From Extensimonas vulgaris (GTDB lineage Bacteria > Pseudomonadota > Gammaproteobacteria > Burkholderiales > Burkholderiaceae_C), in the NCBI RefSeq assembly GCF_003337425.1, contig NZ_QPJU01000008.1, forward strand, positions 1-64,000: a stretch of 64,000 bases of DNA, read 5' to 3'. The stretch's first letter is position 1; every line of letters begins with the position of its first letter. The notes under the pieces are model-generated. The model was not told where the DNA came from. It worked only from the letters and a program-made list of their open reading frames with translations, and did not search any database. Position numbers and translations under genes: made by a program. This document shows, piece by piece, positions 28,592-36,915 of the stretch.

Positions 28592-29008
28592 ATGAAATTC
28601 GCGCCCGAACGCTCCGAAGCACAGACCATCCGCGGCTACGGCCCCGGCTGGATCGCCGTCGAGAGCGAAAAAATCACCCACAGCGTCATCCTCGCCTCGG
28701 ACGGGCTGCGCCTGGACTGGGACTGCGCACGCTTTGAAGACCTCGGCCCGGGCCACTTTGCCACCCTTGTGGCGCAGCTCGCGGCAGCGTCTGCAGCGCA
28801 GGCCAACGAGCGCCCCGTCGAAGTGCTGCTGCTGGGCAGCGGCAGCCGCCACCGCTTCGTCCCCGCGGCCTGGCTGCAACCGCTCGTGGCCATGGGCCTG
28901 GCGCTGGAAACCATGGATACGGCCGCCGCGTGCCGCACCTTCAACGTGCTCGCGCATGAAGGGCGCAAGGTGGTCGCGGCGCTGGTGCTCGAAACGCCGC
29001 CGTCCTGA
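28592..29008 (+). CDS. Mth938-like domain-containing protein
   Basis: A 138-residue cytoplasmic protein of the Mth938/DUF498 family (relatives of mitochondrial NDUFAF3 and of SecDF-associated YajC-region proteins). Visible blocks are TIRGYGPGWIAV, VEVLLLGSGSRHRFVPAAWL and AAACRTFNVLAHEGRKVVAAL, the last being the conserved ARTYNVL-like motif. The biochemical role is not established; in bacteria it is found near bcp and phoH, as here. ATG 28592 is the start that fits the family N terminus. It shares no operon overlap with bcp (198-bp gap). Confidence 0.85.
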   Translation: MKFAPERSEAQTIRGYGPGWIAVESEKITHSVILASDGLRLDWDCARFEDLGPGHFATLVAQLAAASAAQANERPVEVLLLGSGSRHRFVPAAWLQPLVAMGLALETMDTAAACRTFNVLAHEGRKVVAALVLETPPS

Positions 29009-29062
29009 CGCAAAACCCCAGGACTCGGCACCGCGCCGTGCACCTGCGGGTTTGGGATTCGA

Positions 29063-29099
29063 CGTAACGCTTTGTTTGTAAAGCATTACGCAGTAAAAT
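29063..29099 (+). promoter_or_regulatory. promoter with overlapping palindrome upstream of bcp
   Basis: The arms CGTAACGCTTT (29063-29073) and AAAGCATTACG (29080-29090) are inverted repeats with one mismatch around a 6-bp spacer. A -10 TAAAAT lies at 29094-29099, and TTTGTT at 29071-29076 could be the -35 at 17-bp spacing, so the palindrome covers the -35 and spacer. This is the layout of a repressor or redox-regulator operator; the regulator is not identified. Confidence 0.5.
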
Positions 29100-29206
29100 C
29101 GCAGGTTGCGGCCGGGGGATGGTGCTTTTTGGGTTCCTGCCTCGAATTCCAGCCTTTTGATGTGCTCCCGGCTTTCCAACGACTACCTCCAGAGAGACTG
29201 AAAGCC

Positions 29207-29695
29207 ATGGCGATCGTTGTCAACAAACCCCTGCCTGAATTCGAAGCCAACGCCACCGGCGGAATCAAGGTATCCAACACTTCGCACCTGGGCCAGATCC
29301 TGGTGCTTTATTTTTACCCCAAGGACAACACGCCGGGCTGCACCACCGAGGCCATGCAGTTCCGTGACAAATACAAAGACTTCGTCAAGGCCGGCGCGGC
29401 ACTCTTTGGCGTGTCGCGCGACAACATGAAATCGCACGAAGACTTCAAGGCCAAGCTCGAACTGCCGTTCGAGCTCATCGCCGACACCGAAGAAAAAATG
29501 TGCCACATGTTCGGCGTGGTCAAAAACAAGATCATGTACGGCAAAAAGGTCAAAGGCATAGAGCGCAGCACCTTCCTCGTCGGCCCCGACGGCGTGCTGC
29601 TGCAAGAGTGGCGCGGCATCAAGGTGCCCGGCCATGTCGATGAAGTGCTCAAGGCCGTCAAGGCTGTCAAGGCACTCAACAAGAAAGCCGCCTGA
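29207..29695 (+). CDS. bcp: thiol peroxidase of the Bcp/PrxQ family
   Basis: A 162-residue cytoplasmic peroxiredoxin that reduces hydrogen and organic peroxides with thioredoxin. The peroxidatic cysteine is in YPKDNTPGCTTEAMQFRD (about residue 45, PxxxTxxC); RSTFLVGPDGVLLQEW closes the fold. The resolving Cys five residues later, found in many Bcp proteins, is absent (GCTTEAMQ), so it is probably a 1-Cys or atypical form; Cys in EKMCHMFG (about residue 95) could resolve. ATG 29207 follows an AGAGAGAC region. A palindrome-covered promoter lies upstream and a terminator follows. Confidence 0.93.
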   Translation: MAIVVNKPLPEFEANATGGIKVSNTSHLGQILVLYFYPKDNTPGCTTEAMQFRDKYKDFVKAGAALFGVSRDNMKSHEDFKAKLELPFELIADTEEKMCHMFGVVKNKIMYGKKVKGIERSTFLVGPDGVLLQEWRGIKVPGHVDEVLKAVKAVKALNKKAA

Positions 29696-29786
29696 GTCTT
29701 TCCACGTCAGTTCAGAGCCAGTTCACGAAGCGTAGGCATAATGGTCTGATGCCCTTGAGCATTGCACTGCGCCCACTCCTCCTTCC

Positions 29787-29821
29787 AGCCGCCGGGGTTT
29801 CCTGGCGGCTTTTTGTTTTTT
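29787..29821 (+). terminator. rho-independent terminator after bcp
   Basis: AGCCGCC (29787-29793) pairs with GGCGGCT (29804-29810) and is followed by TTTTGTTTTTT. It lies 92 bp past the bcp stop and just before phoH, so phoH should have its own promoter or depend on readthrough. Confidence 0.8.
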
Positions 29822-29846
29822 GCGCCATCTCTCTTCTCATCCCACC

Positions 29847-31568
29847 ATGCCCCTGCCCCCTGCCCCGCGCCGCCGCGCCGACCGTTTGAACCCCGAAACC
29901 CTGCTCCCCCAAGCCCCTGCGGCTGCGCGCACCATTGCACGCCCCGAAAAAATCCCCGCCCTGCAGCTCGCGCCAAACACCGCACCCGCAGAGCAATCCG
30001 CTGCACCCGTCGCACCCCTTTCATCCCGCGCCCCCGAAGCTGCGCCAATGCCCCCTGCCCCGCGCGCGCGCGCTGTGCGCCCGGGCAGCCGCAAGGAACC
30101 AATGCCACAGGCCCCCGCCGCCACCAAGGCGCCGGCGGCCGCAAGCGCACCGAGCCCGAAAAAGCGCCGCGCCACAGGCCCGGCCAAGCTCTTCGTGCTC
30201 GACACCAACGTGCTGCTGCACGACCCGAGCAGCCTGTTCCGCTTCGAGGAACACGACATCTTCCTGCCCATGATCGTGCTCGAGGAGCTCGACGCGCACA
30301 AAAAGGGCACGACCGAGGTCGCGCGCAACGGCCGCCAGGCCAGCCGCACGCTGGACGCGCTGGCCGCCCTGCACGCGGGCGACATGGCGCTGGGCCTGCG
30401 CCTCGACGCCACGGGCCAGCGCACGGCCAAGGGGCATCTGTTCTTCCAGACCGCGCCGCTCGACTATCCGCTGCCCACCAGCCTGCCGCCGGGCAAGGCC
30501 GACAACCAGATCCTCGGCGTGGTCGAGGCGCTGCGCAAGCTGCACGCGCCGCGCGAGGTGGTGCTGGTTTCCAAAGACATCAACATGCGCGTCAAGGCGC
30601 GTGCGCTGGGCCTGACCGCCGAGGACTACCAGAACGACAAGGTGCTCGAGGACGGCGACCTGCTTTACGCCGGCGTGCTCGCGCTGCCACCCGACTTCTG
30701 GAGCCGCGCGGGCAAGCACATCGAGAGCTGGCAAAACGGCGCGCACACCTACTACCGCATCGGCGGGCCGCTGGTGGCGCAGCTGTTGATCAACCAGTTC
30801 GTCTATTTCGAGGCCCCGGGCGAGCCCAGCCTGTTCGCGCGCGTGGTCGAGATCCGCGACAAAAGCGCCGTGCTGCAAACGCTCACCGACTACGGCTCGC
30901 CCAAAAACGCCGTCTGGGGCGTGACCACGCGCAACCGCGAGCAAAACTTCGCGATGAATCTGCTCATGGACCCGAGCATCGACTTCGTCACGCTCGCGGG
31001 CACGGCAGGCACGGGCAAGACGCTCATGGCGCTGGCCGCGGGCCTCACGCAGGTGCTCGACGAGCGCCGCTATACCGAGATCATCATGACCCGCGCCACC
31101 GTGAGCGTGGGCGAGGACATCGGCTTTCTGCCCGGCACCGAAGAGGAAAAAATGGGGCCGTGGATGGGCGCGCTCGACGACAACCTCGAATTTCTCGCCA
31201 AGGGCGACGGCGGCAACGCCGGCGAATGGGGGCGCGCCGCAACCAACGAGCTGATCCGCAGCCGCATCAAGATCAAGAGCATGAACTTCATGCGCGGGCG
31301 CACCTTCCTGAACAAATACGTGATCATCGACGAGGCACAAAACCTCACGCCCAAGCAGATGAAGACCCTGGTCACGCGCGCCGGCCCCGGCACCAAGATC
31401 ATCTGCATGGGCAACCTGGCGCAGATCGACACGCCCTACCTCACCGAGGGCTCTTCGGGCCTGACTTACGCCGTCGATCGCTTCAAGGGCTGGCCGCACA
31501 GTGGCCACGTCACGCTCGCGCGCGGCGAGCGCTCGCGCCTGGCCGATTTTGCGAGCGAGGTGCTGTGA
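29847..31568 (+). CDS. phoH2: PhoH-family protein with N-terminal PIN domain
   Basis: A 573-residue PIN-PhoH fusion of the PhoH2 type. The first 105 residues are a proline/alanine-rich low-complexity segment. A PIN RNase domain follows (KLFVLDTNVLLHDPSSLF, EELDAHKKG, LVSKDINMRVKA supply the acidic metal ligands). From about residue 370 there is a RecA-like ATPase with Walker A GTAGTGKTLMAL and Walker B KYVIIDEAQNLTP. PhoH2 proteins are described as ATP-dependent, sequence-specific RNA helicase-RNases; phosphate-starvation control is known for E. coli PhoH but not shown here. ATG 29847 is the first in frame; no clear ribosome site is seen. Confidence 0.93.
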   Translation: MPLPPAPRRRADRLNPETLLPQAPAAARTIARPEKIPALQLAPNTAPAEQSAAPVAPLSSRAPEAAPMPPAPRARAVRPGSRKEPMPQAPAATKAPAAASAPSPKKRRATGPAKLFVLDTNVLLHDPSSLFRFEEHDIFLPMIVLEELDAHKKGTTEVARNGRQASRTLDALAALHAGDMALGLRLDATGQRTAKGHLFFQTAPLDYPLPTSLPPGKADNQILGVVEALRKLHAPREVVLVSKDINMRVKARALGLTAEDYQNDKVLEDGDLLYAGVLALPPDFWSRAGKHIESWQNGAHTYYRIGGPLVAQLLINQFVYFEAPGEPSLFARVVEIRDKSAVLQTLTDYGSPKNAVWGVTTRNREQNFAMNLLMDPSIDFVTLAGTAGTGKTLMALAAGLTQVLDERRYTEIIMTRATVSVGEDIGFLPGTEEEKMGPWMGALDDNLEFLAKGDGGNAGEWGRAATNELIRSRIKIKSMNFMRGRTFLNKYVIIDEAQNLTPKQMKTLVTRAGPGTKIICMGNLAQIDTPYLTEGSSGLTYAVDRFKGWPHSGHVTLARGERSRLADFASEVL

Positions 31569-31726
31569 TCCTCGCTGGCTGTACAGAGTATGCTCAGGGC
31601 CCCGCGCCGCAACAGGCGGGGTGCGCCGGCAGCTTTCGAGACTCCTTTTTCGATAGCTGCTAGCGCCCGTAGATACTGCGCAAAGTACCTTTTTTGCTTA
31701 TATTTTCACCATTGAAGGAAGTGAAC

Positions 31727-32911
31727 ATGACCCGTGAAGTCGTCGTCGTCAGCGCCGTACGTACCGCCATTGGCACCTTTGGCGGCAGCCTGAAGGACAT
31801 CCCGACCGTCGATCTCGCCGCCACCGCGCTCAAAGAGGCGCTCGCGCGCGCCCAGGTCGAGGGCAAGGACGTGGGCCACGTGGTGTTCGGCCACGTGGTC
31901 AACACCGAGCCGCGCGACATGTACCTCTCGCGCGTGGCTGCGATCAACGCCGGTTGCCCCAAGGAGACGCCCGCGATGAACGTCAACCGCCTGTGCGGCT
32001 CGGGCCTGCAGGCCATCGTGAGCGCGAGCCAGGGCATTCTGCTCGGCGATTACGACGTGGCCGTGGGCGGCGGCGCCGAGAACATGAGCCGCGCGCCCTA
32101 CGCCTCGCTCGCCACGCGCTGGGGCGCGCGCATGGGTGACACCAAAATGGTGGACATGATGGTCGGCGCGCTGCATGACCCGTTCCACAACATCCACATG
32201 GGCGTGACGGCCGAGAACGTGGCCAAGGAATTCGGCATCACGCGCGAAGACCAGGACGCCCTGGCGCTCGAGAGCCACCGCCGCGCCGAGCGCGCCTGGG
32301 CCGAAAACCGCTTCGCGGGCCAGATCGTGCCCGTGATGGTGAAAACCAAGAAAGGCGAGGTCGCGTTCGAGAAGGACGAGCACTTCCGCCCCGGCGCCAA
32401 GCTCGAGGACTTCCAGAAGATGAAGCCCGTGTTCGTGAAGGAAAACGGCACCGTCACGGCCGCCAACGCCAGCGGCATCAATGACGCCGCCGCCGCCGTG
32501 GTGCTGATGGAAGCTGCTGCCGCCAAGGCGCGCGGCGCCAAGCCGCTCGCGCGCCTCGTGGGCTACGCGCACGCCGGCGTGGAGCCCAAGCTCATGGGCA
32601 TAGGCCCGGTGCCCGCGACGCAGATGCTGCTGAAAAAGACCGGCCTCACGCTCGACCAGATCGACGTCATCGAAGCCAACGAAGCCTTTGCCGCGCAGGC
32701 CTGCGCCGTCACCAAGGGCCTGGGCGCCGACCCGGCCAAGGTCAACCCCAACGGTTCGGGCATTTCGCTGGGCCACCCGATCGGCGCGACGGGCGCCTTG
32801 ATCACCGTGAAGGCTTTGTACGAGCTGCAGCGCATCCAGGGCCGCTACGCGCTCGTGACCATGTGCATCGGCGGCGGCCAGGGCATCGCGGCCATTTTTG
32901 AACGCATGTAA
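31727..32911 (+). CDS. bktB: acetyl-CoA acetyltransferase / beta-ketothiolase (BktB-like)
   Basis: A 394-residue thiolase that condenses or cleaves acyl-CoA with acetyl-CoA. The acyl-accepting cysteine is in NVNRLCGSGLQA (Cys90); the other catalytic residues are in GHPIGATGA (His) and MCIGGGQG (Cys). The wording and length resemble BktB of Burkholderiales, which accepts longer 3-ketoacyl-CoAs and supplies polyhydroxyalkanoate or beta-oxidation pathways; PhaA-type activity is equally possible. ATG 31727 follows GAAGGAAG. It stands alone between phoH and the converging glgB, closed by a two-way terminator. Confidence 0.92.
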   Translation: MTREVVVVSAVRTAIGTFGGSLKDIPTVDLAATALKEALARAQVEGKDVGHVVFGHVVNTEPRDMYLSRVAAINAGCPKETPAMNVNRLCGSGLQAIVSASQGILLGDYDVAVGGGAENMSRAPYASLATRWGARMGDTKMVDMMVGALHDPFHNIHMGVTAENVAKEFGITREDQDALALESHRRAERAWAENRFAGQIVPVMVKTKKGEVAFEKDEHFRPGAKLEDFQKMKPVFVKENGTVTAANASGINDAAAAVVLMEAAAAKARGAKPLARLVGYAHAGVEPKLMGIGPVPATQMLLKKTGLTLDQIDVIEANEAFAAQACAVTKGLGADPAKVNPNGSGISLGHPIGATGALITVKALYELQRIQGRYALVTMCIGGGQGIAAIFERM

Positions 32912-32944
32912 CGCAGGCCATCGGCGGGCACACGCCACACCTCC

Positions 32945-32979
32945 AAAGGGCGCCAGCAACTACCTGCCGGCGCCCTTTT
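32945..32979. terminator. bidirectional terminator between bktB and glgB
   Basis: AAAGGGCGCC (32945-32954) and GGCGCCCTTT (32969-32978) form a perfect 10-bp stem flanked by A and T runs, so it can act in both directions for the converging bktB and glgB. Confidence 0.85.
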
Positions 32980-32990
32980 GCTTTGCCGTC

Positions 32991-34934
32991 TCACCCCGAA
33001 GCGGGTTTCAAATACAGCACGCTCAGCGGCGGCAACAGCAGCGATAGCGATTGCGCATAGCCGTGCGCAGGCACGGCCTCGGTGTGCGCGCCACCGCCAT
33101 TGCCCATGCCACTGCCGCCGTACGCCGTTGCGTCGCTGTTGAGCAGTTCCTGCCAGTACCCCGCCTGCGGCACGCCGATGCGGTAGTGCGCGCGTGGCAC
33201 GGGCGTGAAGTTGCACACGATCAGCACCACATCCTGCTCGGCATCCTGTCCCTCGGGGCCGCGGCGCAGAAAGCTCAGCACCGAGGCTTCCCAGTCGTGA
33301 AAATCGACCCAGGCAAAGCCCTCGGGCACGAAGTCTTGCGCGTGCAAAGCCGGCTGCGCGCGCTGGCAACGGTTCAGGTCGCTGACCCAGCGCTGCACGC
33401 AGGCGTGCAGCGGATACTGCAGCACGTGCCACTCGAGGCTTTCCTCGTGCTGCCATTCGCGCCGCTGGCCGAATTCACCGCCCATGAACAGCAGCTTTTT
33501 GCCCGGGTGCGCCCACATGAAGCCATAAAGCACCCGCAGGTTCGCAAATTGCTGCCACTCGTCGCCGGGCATCTTACCGATCAGCGCGCCCTTGCCGTGC
33601 ACCACCTCGTCGTGCGACAGCGGCAGGATGAAGTTCTCGCTGAAGGCATACCAAATGCTGAAAGAGATTTGCCCATGGTGATGGCGCCTGTACAGCGGAT
33701 CATGCTGCAAATAGCGCAGCGTGTCGTGCATCCAGCCCATGTTCCACTTGAGGCCGAAACCCAGCCCGCCCATGCTCACGGGCCGCGACACCATGGGCCA
33801 AGCCGTCGATTCCTCGGCGTAGGTCTGGATGTCGGGGTGGTCGCGGTAGGCCGCCGTGTTGAGCTGGCGCAAAAATTCGATGGCGTCCAGGTTTTCGCGC
33901 CCGCCGTAATGGTTCGGAATCCAACCCCCCTCGGGGCGGGCGTAGTCGAGGTAGAGCATCGAAGCCACGGCATCGACGCGCAGGCCGTCGATGTGATAGT
34001 GCTCGAGCCAGAACAGCGCGCTCGACAGCAGGAACGCGCGCACTTCGTTGCGGCCGTAGTTGAAGATCGCGCTGTTCCATTCGGGGTGAAAACCCTGGCG
34101 CGGGTCGGCGTGCTCGAACAAATGCGTGCCGTCGAAAAACGCCAGGCCGTGCGCATCCGTCGGGAAGTGCGAGGGCACCCAGTCGAGGATCACGCCTATG
34201 CCCGCCTGGTGCAGGTAATCGACCAAATACATGAAGTCCTGCGGCGTGCCGTAGCGTGACGTGGGCGCGAAGTACCCCGTGGTCTGGTAGCCCCACGAAC
34301 CGTAAAACGGGTGCTCCATGATGGGCAGCAGCTCCACGTGCGTGAAGCCCAGCGCCTGCACGTGCTCGGCCAGCAGCGGCGCGATTTCGCGGTAGCTCAG
34401 AAAGCGCTGGCCCTCTTCGGGCACGCGCCGCCACGAGCCCAGGTGCACCTCGTAAACGCTGATGGGCGCGTCGAGCGCGTTGGCGCTGCGCCTGCGCGCC
34501 ATCCAGTCCTGGTCGCCCCAGGCGTAGTCGAGCGCCCAGACGCGCGAGCCCGTGCGCGGGGGCAACTCGGCGTAGATGGCGAACGGGTCGGCCTTGTCCA
34601 CGGCATAACCCTGGTGGCGCGACTGGATGTGGAACTTGTAAACGTCGCCTTGCTGCACGCCGGGGATGAAGCACTCCCAGATGCCCGAATGATCGGTGCG
34701 CGGCACGCAAGGATGCGCATCCTTGGCCCAGCCGTTGAAGTCGCCGATCACACTCACACGCGCCGCATTGGGCGCCCACACTGCGAACTGCACGCCCGCC
34801 ACGCCGTCCACCGTAGCAAAATGCGCGCCGAGCTTTTCGTACAGACGGCAGTGCGTGCCCTCGCGAAACAGGTAAACGTCGTGCTCGGCCAGCAAGCTTG
34901 GCACTTGCGTGGTTTGCGCTTGCACCGATGGCAT
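32991..34934 (-). CDS. glgB: 1,4-alpha-glucan branching enzyme
   Basis: A 647-residue GH13 enzyme that makes alpha-1,6 branches in glycogen. The N-terminal CBM48 part has [22 protein letters not shown]; the catalytic barrel has [25 protein letters not shown] (nucleophile Asp), [10 protein letters not shown] (acid/base Glu) and [13 protein letters not shown]. It is slightly shorter than E. coli GlgB because the extra N-terminal domain is missing. ATG 34934 overlaps the stop of the preceding usp gene by one base (TGATG); a TTG one codon upstream is also in frame. No other glycogen gene is near, so its substrate route must be encoded elsewhere. Confidence 0.96.
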   Translation of the reverse strand: MPSVQAQTTQVPSLLAEHDVYLFREGTHCRLYEKLGAHFATVDGVAGVQFAVWAPNAARVSVIGDFNGWAKDAHPCVPRTDHSGIWECFIPGVQQGDVYKFHIQSRHQGYAVDKADPFAIYAELPPRTGSRVWALDYAWGDQDWMARRRSANALDAPISVYEVHLGSWRRVPEEGQRFLSYREIAPLLAEHVQALGFTHVELLPIMEHPFYGSWGYQTTGYFAPTSRYGTPQDFMYLVDYLHQAGIGVILDWVPSHFPTDAHGLAFFDGTHLFEHADPRQGFHPEWNSAIFNYGRNEVRAFLLSSALFWLEHYHIDGLRVDAVASMLYLDYARPEGGWIPNHYGGRENLDAIEFLRQLNTAAYRDHPDIQTYAEESTAWPMVSRPVSMGGLGFGLKWNMGWMHDTLRYLQHDPLYRRHHHGQISFSIWYAFSENFILPLSHDEVVHGKGALIGKMPGDEWQQFANLRVLYGFMWAHPGKKLLFMGGEFGQRREWQHEESLEWHVLQYPLHACVQRWVSDLNRCQRAQPALHAQDFVPEGFAWVDFHDWEASVLSFLRRGPEGQDAEQDVVLIVCNFTPVPRAHYRIGVPQAGYWQELLNSDATAYGGSGMGNGGGAHTEAVPAHGYAQSLSLLLPPLSVLYLKPASG

Positions 34935-35371
34935 CAATCACGCACCACGAGCACAGGGATGTGCACCAGGCTCAGGATGCGCTGCGTCACGCTGCCAAGC
35001 ATGAGCTTTTCGAGGCCGCGACGGCCATGCGAGCCCATGACGATGAGGTCGGCACCCACGTTCTTGACCGCATCGACGATGGCGTCGTGCACCACATGCC
35101 CTTCGGCAATGACCCCTTCGGCCTGCACCCCCGCCTCGGCCATGGCTTTTTTGGCCGCATCGATGGCGCTGTTGGCCTCTGCCGTTGCCGCAGTCAGGTA
35201 TTGCTCCTGCCCATAGCCGAAGTCCGCCCCTACGCCCGTGAACGGATAAGGATCGATCACATACAGCAAAGTAACCTTGCTGCCAAAGGTCTTGGCCAAG
35301 CCCGCGGCCTTGGACACCGCGAGCATGGAAGTCTTGGAGCCGTCGATGGGAACCAAAATGTGCTTGAACAT
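34934..35371 (-). CDS. universal stress protein (UspA family)
   Basis: A 145-residue single-domain Usp. It starts [15 protein letters not shown] and carries the ATP-binding signature [21 protein letters not shown] (G-2x-G-9x-G-S/T), so it should bind ATP. Its stop overlaps the glgB start (TGATG), tying a stress protein to glycogen branching. A perfect FNR/ANR-type box lies 75 bp upstream, so induction under low oxygen is likely. A second, quite different Usp is at 47.6 kb. Confidence 0.93.
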   Translation of the reverse strand: MFKHILVPIDGSKTSMLAVSKAAGLAKTFGSKVTLLYVIDPYPFTGVGADFGYGQEQYLTAATAEANSAIDAAKKAMAEAGVQAEGVIAEGHVVHDAIVDAVKNVGADLIVMGSHGRRGLEKLMLGSVTQRILSLVHIPVLVVRD

Positions 35372-35445
35372 GCGATTTCTCCTAAAAAATGCCTGGCCGG
35401 GCCAGTTGGAATGGGCTTAGTGTGACATCGCGCGCGCCGCACGAC

Positions 35446-35459
35446 TTGATGCGCATCAA
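35446..35459 (-). promoter_or_regulatory. FNR/ANR-type binding site
   Basis: TTGATGCGCATCAA is an exact match to the FNR-family consensus TTGAT-N4-ATCAA. It is centred about 82 bp upstream of the usp start codon (35371) and 27 bp before the stop-codon end of pagL on the other side. If the transcript starts about 40 bp downstream of the box centre, this is a class II activation position for usp-glgB. Confidence 0.7.
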
Positions 35460-35479
35460 CGCCGGTCTATGCGATGCTA

Positions 35480-36085
35480 TCAAAACGTGTGCGCGTACCG
35501 CAGCTCCAAAAATGTCTCGCCGGGATTGGGCTCTTTGAACCCCGCGTTCGAAACATGCTTGACGTAAAGCCCGAGTTCCTGCTCCTGCTGCGCCCCAAAA
35601 ACCCTTCCAACGCCCAGGTGGTCGCTGAAATTCCAGCGCGACCCAAATCGCTTGTCGCCCACCTCGTAGGTCTTGTGCAGGTACGAGGCGCCAATCCCCG
35701 CGTCCACGAACCAGGGTGACGCACCTTCATCGAAGTGATAGCGGAACATGGGCACCACGCCTATCTGGGCATAGTATTTGCGCTGCCCTTCGCGGGCGTC
35801 ACCGTCCCAGCCGCTGAGGTAAAAATTCCAGGCCATGCTGATACGTCCGTCCCAGAGCTTTTGCTGCATGGGCAAACTCAGCCCCAGCGCGGCCGTGCTG
35901 GCCTTGCCGTTGTTGTCCAGACTGTGTCCAGCCTCCAGATAAATGGACCGGCGTTGCTCGAACTGCTGTGCCCAAGCATTTGCGCCCGGCGCTGCGGCGG
36001 CCACGAGCGCCGTCAGAAGGCAAGAAACCACGCCCAGCGCGTGCGCTGGCAGTAAAAAACGGGGGGAAAAGGCGATGGAAGACAT
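35480..36085 (-). CDS. pagL: lipid A 3-O-deacylase, PagL type
   Basis: A 201-residue outer-membrane beta-barrel enzyme. It has a signal peptide (residues about 1-39, ending ANAWAQ) and alternating-residue strands (for example RISMAWNFYLSGW, WFVDAGIGASYLHKTY). The catalytic His-Ser pair lies in VKHVSNAGFKEPNPGE, matching the PagL family motif, and the protein ends in an aromatic residue (RYAHTF), the usual signal for barrel assembly. PagL removes the 3-linked acyl chain of lipid A, altering endotoxicity and membrane properties. It is a single-gene unit. Divergent from crcB with a 123-bp gap. Confidence 0.88.
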   Translation of the reverse strand: MSSIAFSPRFLLPAHALGVVSCLLTALVAAAAPGANAWAQQFEQRRSIYLEAGHSLDNNGKASTAALGLSLPMQQKLWDGRISMAWNFYLSGWDGDAREGQRKYYAQIGVVPMFRYHFDEGASPWFVDAGIGASYLHKTYEVGDKRFGSRWNFSDHLGVGRVFGAQQEQELGLYVKHVSNAGFKEPNPGETFLELRYAHTF

Positions 36086-36208
36086 TTTTACACTCCTTAT
36101 TTTTTAGAATTTTGGCATTTTCCAGGCCCGCACTGCGTTGCGCCGGACAATCGCCGAATACCTTACCTGCGAAAGCGCACTTCGTTTTCGAATTCTGAAG
36201 CCAAGGCC

Positions 36209-36598
36209 ATGCCACACATTCTTGCGATCTGCCTCGGTGCCTGCGCGGGTGCGCTGCTGCGCTGGGGGTTGGGTTTATGGCTCAGCCCGGGCGGAGTGAT
36301 CCCCTGGGGCACGCTGGCCGCAAACCTGCTCGGCGCTTACCTCGTGGGGCTGTGCGTAGGCGTATTCCAGGCGCTGCCACAGCTCGACCCGGTCTGGCGC
36401 CTCGCGCTGGTCACGGGTTTTTTGGGCGCCCTCACGACTTTTTCGAGCTTTTCGGCCGAAGTCGTGGCGCTGCTTTTACAGCAGCGCCATGCCCTGGCGC
36501 TGGGCACCGTGGCGCTACACCTTGGCGGCTCTTTGCTGCTGACGGTACTGGGCTTGCAAACCGTCGATATCTTGCTGCGATTCCTGCGGCTACCATAG
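36209..36598 (+). CDS. crcB: fluoride ion channel CrcB/Fluc
   Basis: A 129-residue inner-membrane protein with four transmembrane helices. Family motifs are GALLRWGLGLW in helix 1, WGTLAANLLGAYLVG in helix 2 and GFLGALTTFSSFS in helix 3 (the conserved TTFSTF-type fluoride track). It works as a dual-topology dimer exporting fluoride. No fluoride riboswitch is evident in the upstream 123 bp. The TAG stop is formed by the TA target of the family A copy that follows plus the element's first G; the uninterrupted target would also read TAG. Confidence 0.93.
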   Translation: MPHILAICLGACAGALLRWGLGLWLSPGGVIPWGTLAANLLGAYLVGLCVGVFQALPQLDPVWRLALVTGFLGALTTFSSFSAEVVALLLQQRHALALGTVALHLGGSLLLTVLGLQTVDILLRFLRLP

Positions 36599-36760
36599 CA
36601 GCCTGTCGGACTTTGGAATCGTCGGCTGCGAATGCGCCGCAGCGGCCCATTTTTTACCGTCTTCTTGCCCCATAGTCCCGCTATGGGGCGGCGAATCCGG
36701 CAAAAACTGGCCTCGCCGGGGCGCCTTCTCGCTATCGACGCCCAAAGTCCGACAGGCTGC
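36598..36760 (+). repeat. family A palindromic element, copy A5 (163 bp)
   Basis: A complete copy with GCAGCC...GGCTGC ends and TCCCG loop, bounded by TA at 36596-36597 and 36761-36762. It is inserted exactly in the crcB stop codon and ends 30 bp before a short open frame ahead of the hydratase gene. Confidence 0.93.
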
Positions 36761-36789
36761 TAGCGCCCGGCATTTTTTTCGGAGTATCC

Positions 36790-36915
36790 ATGTCATCCCT
36801 CCTGTTTTCGTGCATTGCCCGCAACGCCGGCACACCCCCGCATCTGCGCTGCAATGCGGCGCGCCATCAGCGTCTTACTTATCGGGCTGCCCGCAGCCTG
36901 GAGGCGCAGCCATGA
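36790..36915 (+). CDS. possible 41-residue leader peptide coupled to the hydratase gene
   Basis: ATG 36790 has CGGAGT at a suitable distance and opens a frame of 41 codons (MSSLLFSCIARN onwards, with three cysteines-or-arginine-rich patches) whose TGA overlaps the hydratase ATG (ATGA at 36912-36915). The overlap and ribosome site suggest translation into the next gene, but the composition is not protein-like and there is no recognisable domain. It may be a chance frame. Confidence 0.3.
   Translation: MSSLLFSCIARNAGTPPHLRCNAARHQRLTYRAARSLEAQP

Noticed and set aside
36086-36208. Possible fluoride riboswitch before crcB
   Set aside because: I could not find the conserved GGNGAUGG or the pseudoknot elements in the 123-bp gap.
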